From assembly GCA_964631595.1 (NCBI GenBank), contig CAZVXL010000002.1, positions 1-64,000 on the forward strand: a stretch of DNA of 64,000 bases, given 5' to 3'. Source of the DNA: UMGS1312 sp964631595. GTDB taxonomy: Bacteria > Bacillota > Clostridia > Oscillospirales > CAG-272. The position numbers and the translations under genes are program-made. Below the pieces are notes generated by a model. It ran no database searches. It had not been told where the DNA came from and saw only the letters and a list, made by a program, of their open reading frames with translations. Positions 15,546 to 23,560 of this stretch are shown piece by piece. Numbering within the stretch: position 1 is the stretch's first letter; every line of letters begins with the position of its first letter.

Positions 15546-15866
15546 ATGGATATGATTTATCCCTCCATCGGAGAGCTTACAAACGAAAAGGTAAACAGAT
15601 ATGCACTCGTGATCGCGACTGCGAAATGCGCGAGAGCAATAACGGACGAATATGTACGCCAGCGCGAGCGTGCCGAAAGACTTATCGCGAACAAGGATAC
15701 CGATAAGAGCATCGCCTCGATGATAACGCGTGAGTTCCGAGAGGAAAAGGCGGTTCGCACGGCGATAAACCGCATCAAGAGCGGTGAGTATACAATACTC
15801 GGTGACGGCGAAACAGCCGCGCCCGCGGAGACTGCGGCGGAGCCCGACAATACGGAAGCCGAATAA
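15546..15866 (+). CDS. rpoZ: RNA polymerase omega subunit
   Basis: 106 residues, starting with MDMIYPSIGELTNEKVNRYA and continuing LVIATAKCARAI, the recognisable omega core that clamps the beta-prime C-terminus during RNA polymerase assembly. The last 25 residues are an Ala/Glu-rich tail (ETAAEPDNTEAE) longer than the core fold requires, a common variation. It has a good AAAGGATAGGTGA site and follows gmk by 22 bases, as in other Firmicutes. Confidence 0.92.
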   Translation: MDMIYPSIGELTNEKVNRYALVIATAKCARAITDEYVRQRERAERLIANKDTDKSIASMITREFREEKAVRTAINRIKSGEYTILGDGETAAPAETAAEPDNTEAE

Positions 15867-15891
15867 GCTATTGTAAGATAACAGCAGTAAA

Positions 15892-15934
15892 GAGGGGAGT
15901 CGCCGTTAAAGGAAGCCTCCCCTCCGTGATTTTT
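15892..15934 (+). terminator. Hairpin between rpoZ and priA, possible partial terminator
   Basis: GAGGGGAG (15892-15899) pairs with CTCCCCTC (15917-15924); five bases later comes ATTTTT. It sits where coaBC is found in Bacillus. The imperfect T-run suggests partial termination or mRNA processing rather than a full stop. Confidence 0.35.
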
Positions 15935-15961
15935 CGGACATCTCAAATGGAGGTGATTGCC

Positions 15962-18502
15962 TTGAAGGGAGAGTTTGTCTCTGTTTATATACTTGAGGCT
16001 CCGTACCACGCGGATAAGGAATACGATTATTTCGTGCCGCAGTCGATGTCGGGCGTGAGCGAGGGAAGTATTGTAACAGTTCCGTTCGGACGTTCCAACA
16101 GAAGAACCTCCGCCGTTGTCGTGAGAGTCAAATCCGACACCGATGCCGATCCGAACGTCGTAAAGCCCATATCGGCTGTCACGCGCCGATCACTGCTTAC
16201 GGGTGAGCTTCTGTCCGTCTGTGCATACATGAAGGAGCATACGCTCTGCACCTTCGGAGATGCGGTGAGAGCGGTCGTGCCGTCGGCGGCAATGTCGAAG
16301 CTCAGTGAGTATTATACGGCGGCTCCCGATACGGATACCGATAAGTTCAGTGAGCGCACCGCAATGGTGCTCTCCTTCATAAAGGCGAGAGGGAGAGTAT
16401 CCGCCGCCGTGCTTCGCCGCGAATTCGGAGATGATGCTGTTGCGGCGGTGAACGATCTCGTGCACGCGGGATGTGTTATGAAGGAGCGAGAGGATTCCGC
16501 AGGGGACGGGATCAGACGAAGGCTTGTCTGCTCTCTTGCGATATCACCGTCGGAGGCGACCGATATAGCCGACGGCAAGGGCGAGGTGAGCCTCAGAAGC
16601 GCCGTACAGGCAGATCTGCTGCGAGCTCTTGCGGGACTGACTCCGGATAATGCTTCGGGGGAGAGAATGGAGATACCCGCCGAGGAGCTGTTTGAGCTTT
16701 GCCCCGACGGGAACAGAGTCCGTTTGAGGGCACTTGAGAAGAAAAAGCTTGTTCGGCTGAGAGAGGTAGAGGTATCGCGAGATCCGTATCGGGTGCCGAC
16801 GGTAAGCTCGAATGTCGGAGATTCACCGCTGACGGAGGAGCAGTCGCAGGCAGTAGAAAAGCTCGTCGGGCTTCTCGGCTCGGGAGAGCCCAAGGGAGCA
16901 CTCCTTCACGGAGTCACCGGCTCCGGTAAAACGAGAGTCATAATCGAGATGCTGAAGCACGTGCTTGCCGAGGGGCGCGACGGAATAGTGCTTGTTCCCG
17001 AGATCGCTCTCACGCCGCAGACTGTCGGCGTGTTCCTCTCCGTGTTCGGAGACAGAGTTGCCGTGCTTCATTCGGGACTCAGCGCCGGAGAGCGCTTCGA
17101 TGCGTGGAGGCGTATCAAGAACGGCGGAGCCGATGTTGTCATCGGAACGCGCTCGGCTGTGTTTGCTCCGGTGGAGAAGCTGGGACTTATCGTGATAGAC
17201 GAGGAGCAGGAGCATACCTATAAGAGCGATATAAATCCCAAATATCTTGCACATGATATCGCACGCAAAAGATGCGCCGACGGCGGCGCACTTATGCTGC
17301 TTGCCTCGGCAACTCCGTCTGTCGGAAGCTACTACAAGGCAAAGCAGGGAATATACACTCTGATCGAGATGAAGCAGCGCTACGGCGGTGCAAGGCTACC
17401 GGAGGTCATCATAAGCGATACGCGGGGCGAGCTTCTCCCGAGCTCATCACCGTACGGAGCCGAGCTCCGTCGCAGACTTTGCGAAACTGCCGCCGAGGGT
17501 AAGCAGTCGATAGTGTTTCTCAACCGACGCGGCTACAGCAGTGTGCTGAGCTGTCGCTCCTGCGGTGAGCCGGTGAAATGCCCGAATTGCTCGGTCTCCC
17601 TCACGTATCATACTCACAGAGGGCTGAAGGAGGGCGAGGGAGAGAATTATCTGAAGGCGCGCGCCGACAGCGGCACTCTCTCCTGCCACTATTGCGGATA
17701 CCGTACAAAGGTGCCGCAGACCTGCCCCAAATGCGGCTCCGCACATATGCTTTTTATGGGCTGCGGAACGCAGAGAGCCGAGGCGGAGCTGGAAGCACTG
17801 CTTCCCGATACTCCGGTGATCCGAATGGATACGGATACCACAAGGGCGAAGTTTTCGCACGACGAGCTGCTGTCGCGCTTCCGTCGCGGAGATGCCAAGG
17901 TTCTGCTCGGAACACAGATCGTGACAAAGGGGCATGATTTTCCGAAGGTCACGCTTGTCGGAGTGCTGAACGCGGATGCATCGCTCTATCTTGACGATTA
18001 CAGGGCGGCGGAGCGTACCTTTGCAATGCTGACGCAGGTGATCGGCAGAGCGGGACGCGGGGCAGATGCGGGCGTTGCCGTCATCCAGACCCAAAATCCC
18101 GATTCAGAGGTAATAAGATTGGCTGCGGCGCAGGACTATCCAGCATTCTTCGAGAACGAGATACGCATCCGACGCGCACTTGTCTTTCCGCCGTTTTGCG
18201 ATATCGCCGTGCTCACGCTTACATCTCCCGATGAGGCATTGCTTGACGGCGGCACGGCGCGACTTGTGCAGTCGATACGCGAAAAGCTGTCGGGAAGCTT
18301 TTCGGATGTCAAGACCGTAGTATTCGGACCGTTTGAGGCTCCGATCTATAAGGTGCAGAATAACTGCCGTATGCGTATGGTGATAAAGTGCAGACTGTCT
18401 CACCGAACGAGAGCGTTTTTCTCGGAGATACTGTGCGATTTCGGCAAAAACGCAACAAAGCGGCTGACTCTCAGCATAGATCTGAATCCGTCGAGCCTTT
18501 GA
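15962..18502 (+). CDS. priA: Primosomal helicase PriA
   Basis: Restarts collapsed replication forks by loading the replicative helicase. The reading frame can begin at a GTG at 15926, but the ideal ribosome site GGAGGTGAT (15949-15957) points to TTG at 15962, whose product MKGEFVSVYILEAPYHADKE matches the usual PriA start. Length is 846 residues. The N-terminal 3'-DNA-end-binding domain (to about 110) is followed by the helicase core with Walker A GVTGSGKT and Walker B VIDEEQEH (usually DEEH). Two zinc-binding groups (CRSCGEPVKCPNC and CHYCGY...CPKCG) and motif VIGRAGRG complete it. It precedes def and fmt, as in Bacillus. Confidence 0.95.
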   Translation: MKGEFVSVYILEAPYHADKEYDYFVPQSMSGVSEGSIVTVPFGRSNRRTSAVVVRVKSDTDADPNVVKPISAVTRRSLLTGELLSVCAYMKEHTLCTFGDAVRAVVPSAAMSKLSEYYTAAPDTDTDKFSERTAMVLSFIKARGRVSAAVLRREFGDDAVAAVNDLVHAGCVMKEREDSAGDGIRRRLVCSLAISPSEATDIADGKGEVSLRSAVQADLLRALAGLTPDNASGERMEIPAEELFELCPDGNRVRLRALEKKKLVRLREVEVSRDPYRVPTVSSNVGDSPLTEEQSQAVEKLVGLLGSGEPKGALLHGVTGSGKTRVIIEMLKHVLAEGRDGIVLVPEIALTPQTVGVFLSVFGDRVAVLHSGLSAGERFDAWRRIKNGGADVVIGTRSAVFAPVEKLGLIVIDEEQEHTYKSDINPKYLAHDIARKRCADGGALMLLASATPSVGSYYKAKQGIYTLIEMKQRYGGARLPEVIISDTRGELLPSSSPYGAELRRRLCETAAEGKQSIVFLNRRGYSSVLSCRSCGEPVKCPNCSVSLTYHTHRGLKEGEGENYLKARADSGTLSCHYCGYRTKVPQTCPKCGSAHMLFMGCGTQRAEAELEALLPDTPVIRMDTDTTRAKFSHDELLSRFRRGDAKVLLGTQIVTKGHDFPKVTLVGVLNADASLYLDDYRAAERTFAMLTQVIGRAGRGADAGVAVIQTQNPDSEVIRLAAAQDYPAFFENEIRIRRALVFPPFCDIAVLTLTSPDEALLDGGTARLVQSIREKLSGSFSDVKTVVFGPFEAPIYKVQNNCRMRMVIKCRLSHRTRAFFSEILCDFGKNATKRLTLSIDLNPSSL

Positions 18503-18578
18503 CGGTGCATTTGAATGTAAATAAATATTTGTGTGCCATGGGACAGTGGCACTGCTATGAAAAGCAAGGAGAAGAAAA

Positions 18579-19043
18579 ATGGCTATACTTAATATCGTAA
18601 AAGAGGGAGATCCCGTGCTTCGCAAGGTCAGTCGAGAAGTTTCGGAGATAACTCCGAGAATAATCAGACTGCTTGATGATATGAAGGAGACACTTGACGA
18701 TGCACAGGGCTGCGGACTTGCGGCAGTGCAGGTGGGCGTGCTCCGTCGCGTGGTGCTTGTGGAAACAGAGGAGACGGGTCTTGTGGAGATGATAAACCCC
18801 AAGATAATCGCTTATTCCGGCACACAGGAGGAGGCGGAGGGCTGTCTTTCCGTTCCGGGAGTGTGGGGAATCACACGTCGCCCCATGTCCGTGACCGTCA
18901 GCGCACTTGACAGAAACGGAAATAAATTCACCGTCACGGGCTCCGGCCTTGCGGCGAGGGCTTTTTGCCATGAGCTGGATCATCTTGAGGGCAAGCTGTT
19001 CTCCGATGATATGATAAGACAGCTTGATCCCGATGAGCTTTGA
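18579..19043 (+). CDS. def: Peptide deformylase
   Basis: 154 residues. Removes the formyl group from the N-terminal methionine of new proteins, using Fe2+ or another divalent metal. All three motifs are present: GCGLAAVQVG (the usual GxGLAAxQ), EGCLSVP with the metal-binding Cys, and HELDHLEG with the two metal-binding His and the catalytic Glu. Ribosome site AAGGAGAAG. It is followed by fmt after 19 bases, the classic def-fmt pair that adds and removes the formyl group. Confidence 0.96.
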   Translation: MAILNIVKEGDPVLRKVSREVSEITPRIIRLLDDMKETLDDAQGCGLAAVQVGVLRRVVLVETEETGLVEMINPKIIAYSGTQEEAEGCLSVPGVWGITRRPMSVTVSALDRNGNKFTVTGSGLAARAFCHELDHLEGKLFSDDMIRQLDPDEL

Positions 19044-19062
19044 GACCTTCGAGGAGAACGAT

Positions 19063-20013
19063 ATGCGCGTAATGTTTATGGGAACCCCCGAATTTGCCGC
19101 GGAATGTATGCGTGCGCTCATTGCGAGGGGTGAAGATATAGTTGCCGCCGTAACTCAGCCGGATAAGCCGGTGGGGCGCGGAATGAAGCTTACGCCTCCG
19201 CCGGTAAAGGTGCTATCGACCGAGGCGGGGATTCCGGTGTATCAGCCGGATACGCTGAAGGACGGCAGCTTTGCCGATGTGCTTCGGGAGCTTGCGCCGG
19301 ATGTGATCTACGTTGCCGCATACGGCAAGATACTTCCGAGGTATGTTCTTGATTTTCCAAGGTACGGATGTATCAACGCTCATGCCTCCCTGCTTCCGAA
19401 ATACCGCGGAGCCGCACCGATACAGCGTGCGATAATGAACGGAGAGAGCGAAACGGGAGTCACTGCCATGTATATGGCGGAAGGACTTGATACGGGTGAT
19501 ATGATCCTCTCGGAGAGGGTAGAGATAAGCGAGAGCGACGATTTCGGCTCGGTGCACGATAAACTCTGCAAGGCGGGCGGACGTGCCCTGTGCCGCGTGG
19601 CGGAGCTGCTCGGAGAGGGCAAGGAGCTCCCGCGCACACCGCAGAATGATGCGGAATCCACATATGCCGCAAAGATCACCGCCGAGGATCTCTGCCTCGG
19701 CTTCGACAGCTCTGCCGAGGAAGTATCGCGGCATATTCGCGGACTTTCTCCCGTGCCGCTCTGTCGGGTGAAGACTCCCGACGGCAAGGGATTGAAGCTT
19801 GTCTCGGCGGCGGTGTCGGATAAAAAGGTCGCGGAGGGCGTGTCTGTCGGAGAGGTCATCGACCTGTCCGATAAGGGAGACGGAGAGATAGTCGTGGCTT
19901 GTGCAAGCGGTGCGGTGGCTGTTACGAGAGTAAGGCCCGAGGGCAAGGGCGATATGCGTGCCGCGGACTTTATAAGAGGCAGAAAAATATCCGTCGGGGA
20001 TATACTCGGCTGA
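19063..20013 (+). CDS. fmt: Methionyl-tRNA formyltransferase
   Basis: 316 residues. Transfers a formyl group from 10-formyl-tetrahydrofolate to initiator Met-tRNA. I place the start at ATG 19063 (MRVMFMGTPEFAA), five to six bases after GAGGAG; an upstream ATG at 19033 would overlap def. The catalytic region contains INAHASLLPKYRGAAPIQRA (Asn, His) and TAMYMAEGLDTGDMI with the key Asp. The C-terminal tRNA-binding domain is present and length is normal. Confidence 0.96.
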   Translation: MRVMFMGTPEFAAECMRALIARGEDIVAAVTQPDKPVGRGMKLTPPPVKVLSTEAGIPVYQPDTLKDGSFADVLRELAPDVIYVAAYGKILPRYVLDFPRYGCINAHASLLPKYRGAAPIQRAIMNGESETGVTAMYMAEGLDTGDMILSERVEISESDDFGSVHDKLCKAGGRALCRVAELLGEGKELPRTPQNDAESTYAAKITAEDLCLGFDSSAEEVSRHIRGLSPVPLCRVKTPDGKGLKLVSAAVSDKKVAEGVSVGEVIDLSDKGDGEIVVACASGAVAVTRVRPEGKGDMRAADFIRGRKISVGDILG

Positions 20014-20015
20014 TA

Positions 20016-20057
20016 TTATGCACTTGCATAAAACGTGAATATTCTGCAAATGCATAA
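20016..20057. repeat. Palindrome and TGCATAA repeat between fmt and rsmB
   Basis: TTATGCA-CT-TGCATAA (20016-20031) is symmetrical apart from its two central bases. A further TGCATAA lies at 20051-20057. The element sits directly after the fmt stop and before the rsmB ribosome site. It could be a protein-binding site or an mRNA hairpin. No promoter with correct spacing is obvious. Confidence 0.45.
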
Positions 20058-20096
20058 ATGCAGCGCTTTTACGGGACTGCGATCGGAGGTGAAGAA

Positions 20097-21425
20097 ATGA
20101 CAAAAAAGCATAACGGCGTCGGAGCGGATCCGCGCAGACTTGCCGCCGATTCCCTTGTAAAATGGGAGAAGCTCGGCAAGTATGCCCCGATAGAGGCAGC
20201 ATCGGCGCTGAACAGCCGAGAGCTCGGTGAAGCTGACCGCAGACTGTATTCGGCACTTGTCTACGGCGTGGTGGAAAGAGCGATAACTCTTGATTTCATT
20301 ATTGACAGATATTCCTCCACCCCGTCCGAGCGCTTGGAGCCGATCGTCCGTGCCGCACTCCGTATCGGTCTGTACCAGCTTTTGTATATGGACAGGATCC
20401 CGCCTCATGCGGCTGTATCCGAGACGGTGGCTATCGCCCCGCGGAGAGCCGCAGGACTTGTAAACGGTGTGCTGAGATCGTTCATAAGAGCGGATAAATC
20501 GTTTGTGCTCCCGAAAAAAGAGGCTGATATTTTCGGGTATTTGTCCGTGAAATATTCCGTACCGCGCGATCTGTGCGAACTTTTGGCAAACGCCTACGGC
20601 ATTGACGATGCCGAAAGTATCCTTAACTGCTCGTTCGGTGGGGACAGACTGTGCCTCAGAGTAAATACGCTGAGGTGCTCCGTGGAGAGCGCCATGGAGC
20701 GCTTGAAGCGCGACGGCGCCGAGGTGCGCGTATCCTCCGTTGTGCCGGATGTGCTCGTAATGTCATCGGGCACGCAGTTTCTTTCCGGTATAGATGAAGG
20801 GCTGTGGTTCGTGCAGGACGAGGCATCTGCCGCCGCCGTGATGACGCTTGCTCCGCAGGCGGGAGCGACAGTCCTCGATATGTGCGCCGCACCGGGCGGA
20901 AAGACCTTCGGCTGTGCCGTTGCCATGGGAGATCATGGAAAGATAAGGGCGCTTGATATCCATAAGAACAAGCTGTCACTGATAAGTGACGGTGCGGCGA
21001 GACTGGGACTCGGTATAATCGAGGTCGGAGTGGGAGATGCGAGAGAGCCGAGCGAGGAGCTATGGGACAGCGCGGACTTTGTGCTGTGCGATGCGCCGTG
21101 CTCCGGTCTCGGAGTTATTTCCAAAAAGCCCGACATACGCTATAAGTCGGTCAAGGATATATCGGGGCTTCCGCCCGTGCAGTATGCTGCCTTGTGCGGT
21201 GCCGCTAAATGCGTGCGTTCGGGGGGTGTGCTGATGTATTCCACCTGCACGCTGAATCCTGCGGAAAATGAGGACATCTTCCGCCGCTTCGCGGAGTCGC
21301 ATCCGCAGTTTGAGCCTGTTCCGTTCGATCTGTGTGGGCTCGGCGCGGAGGGATACGCCACGCTCATGCCGCATAAGACGGGCACGGACGGATTCTTTAT
21401 CTCAAAATTCAGACGTAAGTATTGA
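20097..21425 (+). CDS. rsmB: 16S rRNA (cytosine-967-C5) methyltransferase RsmB
   Basis: 442 residues from the ATG at 20097, which is placed by CGGAGGTGA seven bases before it. The N-terminal NusB-like RNA-binding domain (about 1-140) includes RRLAADSLVKWEK and the IGLYQLLYMDRIPPHAAVSE motif. The C-terminal SAM-dependent domain carries LDMCAAPGGKTF, DAPCSGLGVI and the catalytic Cys in MYSTCTLNPAENE. Order fmt-rsmB-rlmN is conserved with Bacillus. The upstream in-frame ATG at 20058 has no ribosome site. Confidence 0.94.
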   Translation: MTKKHNGVGADPRRLAADSLVKWEKLGKYAPIEAASALNSRELGEADRRLYSALVYGVVERAITLDFIIDRYSSTPSERLEPIVRAALRIGLYQLLYMDRIPPHAAVSETVAIAPRRAAGLVNGVLRSFIRADKSFVLPKKEADIFGYLSVKYSVPRDLCELLANAYGIDDAESILNCSFGGDRLCLRVNTLRCSVESAMERLKRDGAEVRVSSVVPDVLVMSSGTQFLSGIDEGLWFVQDEASAAAVMTLAPQAGATVLDMCAAPGGKTFGCAVAMGDHGKIRALDIHKNKLSLISDGAARLGLGIIEVGVGDAREPSEELWDSADFVLCDAPCSGLGVISKKPDIRYKSVKDISGLPPVQYAALCGAAKCVRSGGVLMYSTCTLNPAENEDIFRRFAESHPQFEPVPFDLCGLGAEGYATLMPHKTGTDGFFISKFRRKY

Positions 21426-21479
21426 GCCGACGGCAGATTGCGCCGAGGACGGCGCGTGCATTGGCACGGAGAGGTTATT

Positions 21480-22526
21480 ATGGTTGATATACTCGGCATG
21501 ACAAAGGCAGAGCTGAGAGAATACGCAGCATCGCTCGGAGAGAGCGCCTTTCGCGGAGAACAGCTTTACGGCTGGATGATGAAGGGCGCGGAGCTTGCGC
21601 GTATGAGCAATATTCCCGCAGCCTTCAAGAAAAAGCTCGGTGAATCTGCGGAGTACAGGCTTCCGACCGTTGCGGAGAAATACACCTCGGCGAGAGACGG
21701 TACGGTAAAGTACCTCATGGAGCTTATTGACGGCGAGTGCGTCGAGTGTGTGCTCATGAAATATGAGCACGGGACTACGCTGTGCGTGTCATCTCAGGCG
21801 GGCTGTCGCATGGGGTGCACGTTTTGTGCCTCAACGCTCAGAGGCAAGATGCGCGATCTCACAGCCTCGGAGCTTCTCGGACAGGTAATAGTGGCGGGAG
21901 CCGACAGCGGTGAGCGTGTAGACGGCGTTGTGATGATGGGTATCGGAGAGCCGCTTGATAACTATGACAATACCGTGAAATTCCTCAGACTTGTCAGCTC
22001 GGAGGACGGGCTCGGCATCGGTCTGCGGCATATTTCCGTTTCGACCTGCGGACTTGTGAGCGGGATCCGCCGACTTGCGGAGGAGGGACTTCCCGTTACG
22101 CTGTCCGTATCGCTCCACGCTTATGACGATGAGACAAGATCGAGGCTCATGCCGGTAAACCGCAAATGGTGCATCGCGGAGCTTCTTGATGCCTGTCGGT
22201 ACTATTTCGATGTTACCGGAAGACGTATTTCCTTTGAGTATACGCTCATAGCGGGGGAGAACGATTCGCCGGAGGGCGCCGCGGCACTTGCGAGGCTTCT
22301 GTCCTCCGAGATGAAGGGAAGACCCTGCCATGTGAATCTGATCCTGCTTAATTCCGTCAAGGAAACGGGGCTCCTTGCGCCGTCGCGCAAAAACGCCGAG
22401 ACCTTCTGCCGAATATTGGAGCGCTCCGGAATCAATGCGACGATACGCCGCCGTCTCGGCGGAGATATCGACGCCTCCTGCGGACAGCTCAGACTGAGAC
22501 GGCTGGAGACGGAGAGCGCGAAATGA
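21480..22526 (+). CDS. rlmN: Dual-specificity 23S rRNA/tRNA adenine-C2 methyltransferase RlmN
   Basis: 348 residues from ATG 21480 (GGAGAGG upstream). A radical SAM enzyme that methylates C2 of A2503 in 23S rRNA and A37 of some tRNAs. The [4Fe-4S] motif CRMGCTFC is present, with VMMGIGEPLDNYDN, SVSLHAYDDETRSRLMPVN and the C-terminal catalytic Cys region DASCGQLR. The two Cys needed for the ping-pong mechanism are thus both there. Normal length. Confidence 0.96.
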   Translation: MVDILGMTKAELREYAASLGESAFRGEQLYGWMMKGAELARMSNIPAAFKKKLGESAEYRLPTVAEKYTSARDGTVKYLMELIDGECVECVLMKYEHGTTLCVSSQAGCRMGCTFCASTLRGKMRDLTASELLGQVIVAGADSGERVDGVVMMGIGEPLDNYDNTVKFLRLVSSEDGLGIGLRHISVSTCGLVSGIRRLAEEGLPVTLSVSLHAYDDETRSRLMPVNRKWCIAELLDACRYYFDVTGRRISFEYTLIAGENDSPEGAAALARLLSSEMKGRPCHVNLILLNSVKETGLLAPSRKNAETFCRILERSGINATIRRRLGGDIDASCGQLRLRRLETESAK

Positions 22527-22605
22527 TGCAAGGCTCAAAACGGTGTGAGAGCGGAGCGGATGCGCCGAATTATATAAATATTGTGTAAAAAAATTGTCAA
22601 TTTCG

Positions 22606-22634
22606 TTTACTTGCGTCGGCAAGTATATTATAAT
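22606..22634 (+). promoter_or_regulatory. Promoter ahead of prpC-pknB-rsgA-thiN-spoVM
   Basis: TTTACT (22606-22611), 17-base spacer, TATAAT (22629-22634), in a 234-base AT-rich gap after rlmN. The leader before prpC holds a small hairpin CCGAG-TGTAC-CTCGG (22677-22691). Confidence 0.6.
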
Positions 22635-22760
22635 TGTAATGAGGGCAAACGGAGGGAAGCGTTCCTTTGCGTTTACCCGAGTGTACCTCGGCAAATAAAA
22701 CACATATTCCGTTGCGGCGGCGAGACATACGTCGAGACGCGGAGCGGAGCGGAGATTACT

Positions 22761-23522
22761 ATGAAGTGCTTTGGAATGACTAATATCGGAATGAAGCGTC
22801 GTGTAAACCAAGACAGCTTTTTAATAAAGGAATACGATACCGGACTTCTTGCTGTCGTATGCGACGGAATGGGCGGAGCCTCGGGCGGAGCCGAGGCATC
22901 GGCTACTGCCGTAACGGCATTTTCCGGCTATGCCGATATCAGCCTCGGAGCATCCGACGGAGCTGTGAGCGCCGATGAGTCTTTTGACACCGAGGAAGGT
23001 GTGCGGAATGTTCTGCTCTCCGCCGTCAGAGCGGCAAATAATGCTGTTTTTTCCGCCTCCAAGGAGGATGATGACCTGAACGGAATGGGCACCACGCTTG
23101 TATCCGCATTTATAACAGACGGCAGGGTGTATGCCGTAAATGTGGGCGACAGCCGTATGTATATCATAAAGGAAAACACGATAACTCAGGTAACTCACGA
23201 TCATTCCTATGTGCAGTATTTGGTGGATATCGGCAAAATGACAGCCGATGAGGCAAAGGCATCTAATAATAAAAATATAATCACCCGTGCGGTCGGCACC
23301 GAGGCAGAGGTCGAAACGGACTTCTTTACGGTCGATGCCGATATGGAGGGCGGGTATGTTCTGCTTTGTACAGACGGACTTACAAATCATCTGTCCGAGG
23401 AGGAGATCGCCGGCTGTATCACGGAGGCAAAGGATCCCGAAACGGGCTGTGCCATGCTTATAGACAGGGCAAACAGCAGCGGAGGCAGTGATAACATCAC
23501 TGCGGTCATCATTTCAATGTGA
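22761..23522 (+). CDS. prpC: PP2C-family serine/threonine phosphatase
   Basis: 253 residues from ATG 22761. The frame is open upstream, but that part lies in the promoter leader and has no ribosome site, whereas GGAG precedes this ATG. It reverses phosphorylation by the adjacent kinase. Metal-binding and PP2C motifs are complete: RRVNQDSF, VVCDGMGGASGG, GMGTTLVSA, VNVGDSRMY, LLCTDGLTNHL and GGSDNITAVI. In Bacillus PrpC dephosphorylates PrkC and its targets. The pknB gene begins 38 bases downstream. Confidence 0.94.
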   Translation: MKCFGMTNIGMKRRVNQDSFLIKEYDTGLLAVVCDGMGGASGGAEASATAVTAFSGYADISLGASDGAVSADESFDTEEGVRNVLLSAVRAANNAVFSASKEDDDLNGMGTTLVSAFITDGRVYAVNVGDSRMYIIKENTITQVTHDHSYVQYLVDIGKMTADEAKASNNKNIITRAVGTEAEVETDFFTVDADMEGGYVLLCTDGLTNHLSEEEIAGCITEAKDPETGCAMLIDRANSSGGSDNITAVIISM

Positions 23523-23560
23523 TAGACCTTTGAAAAAAGAGAAAGGGCGGACATTGATTT

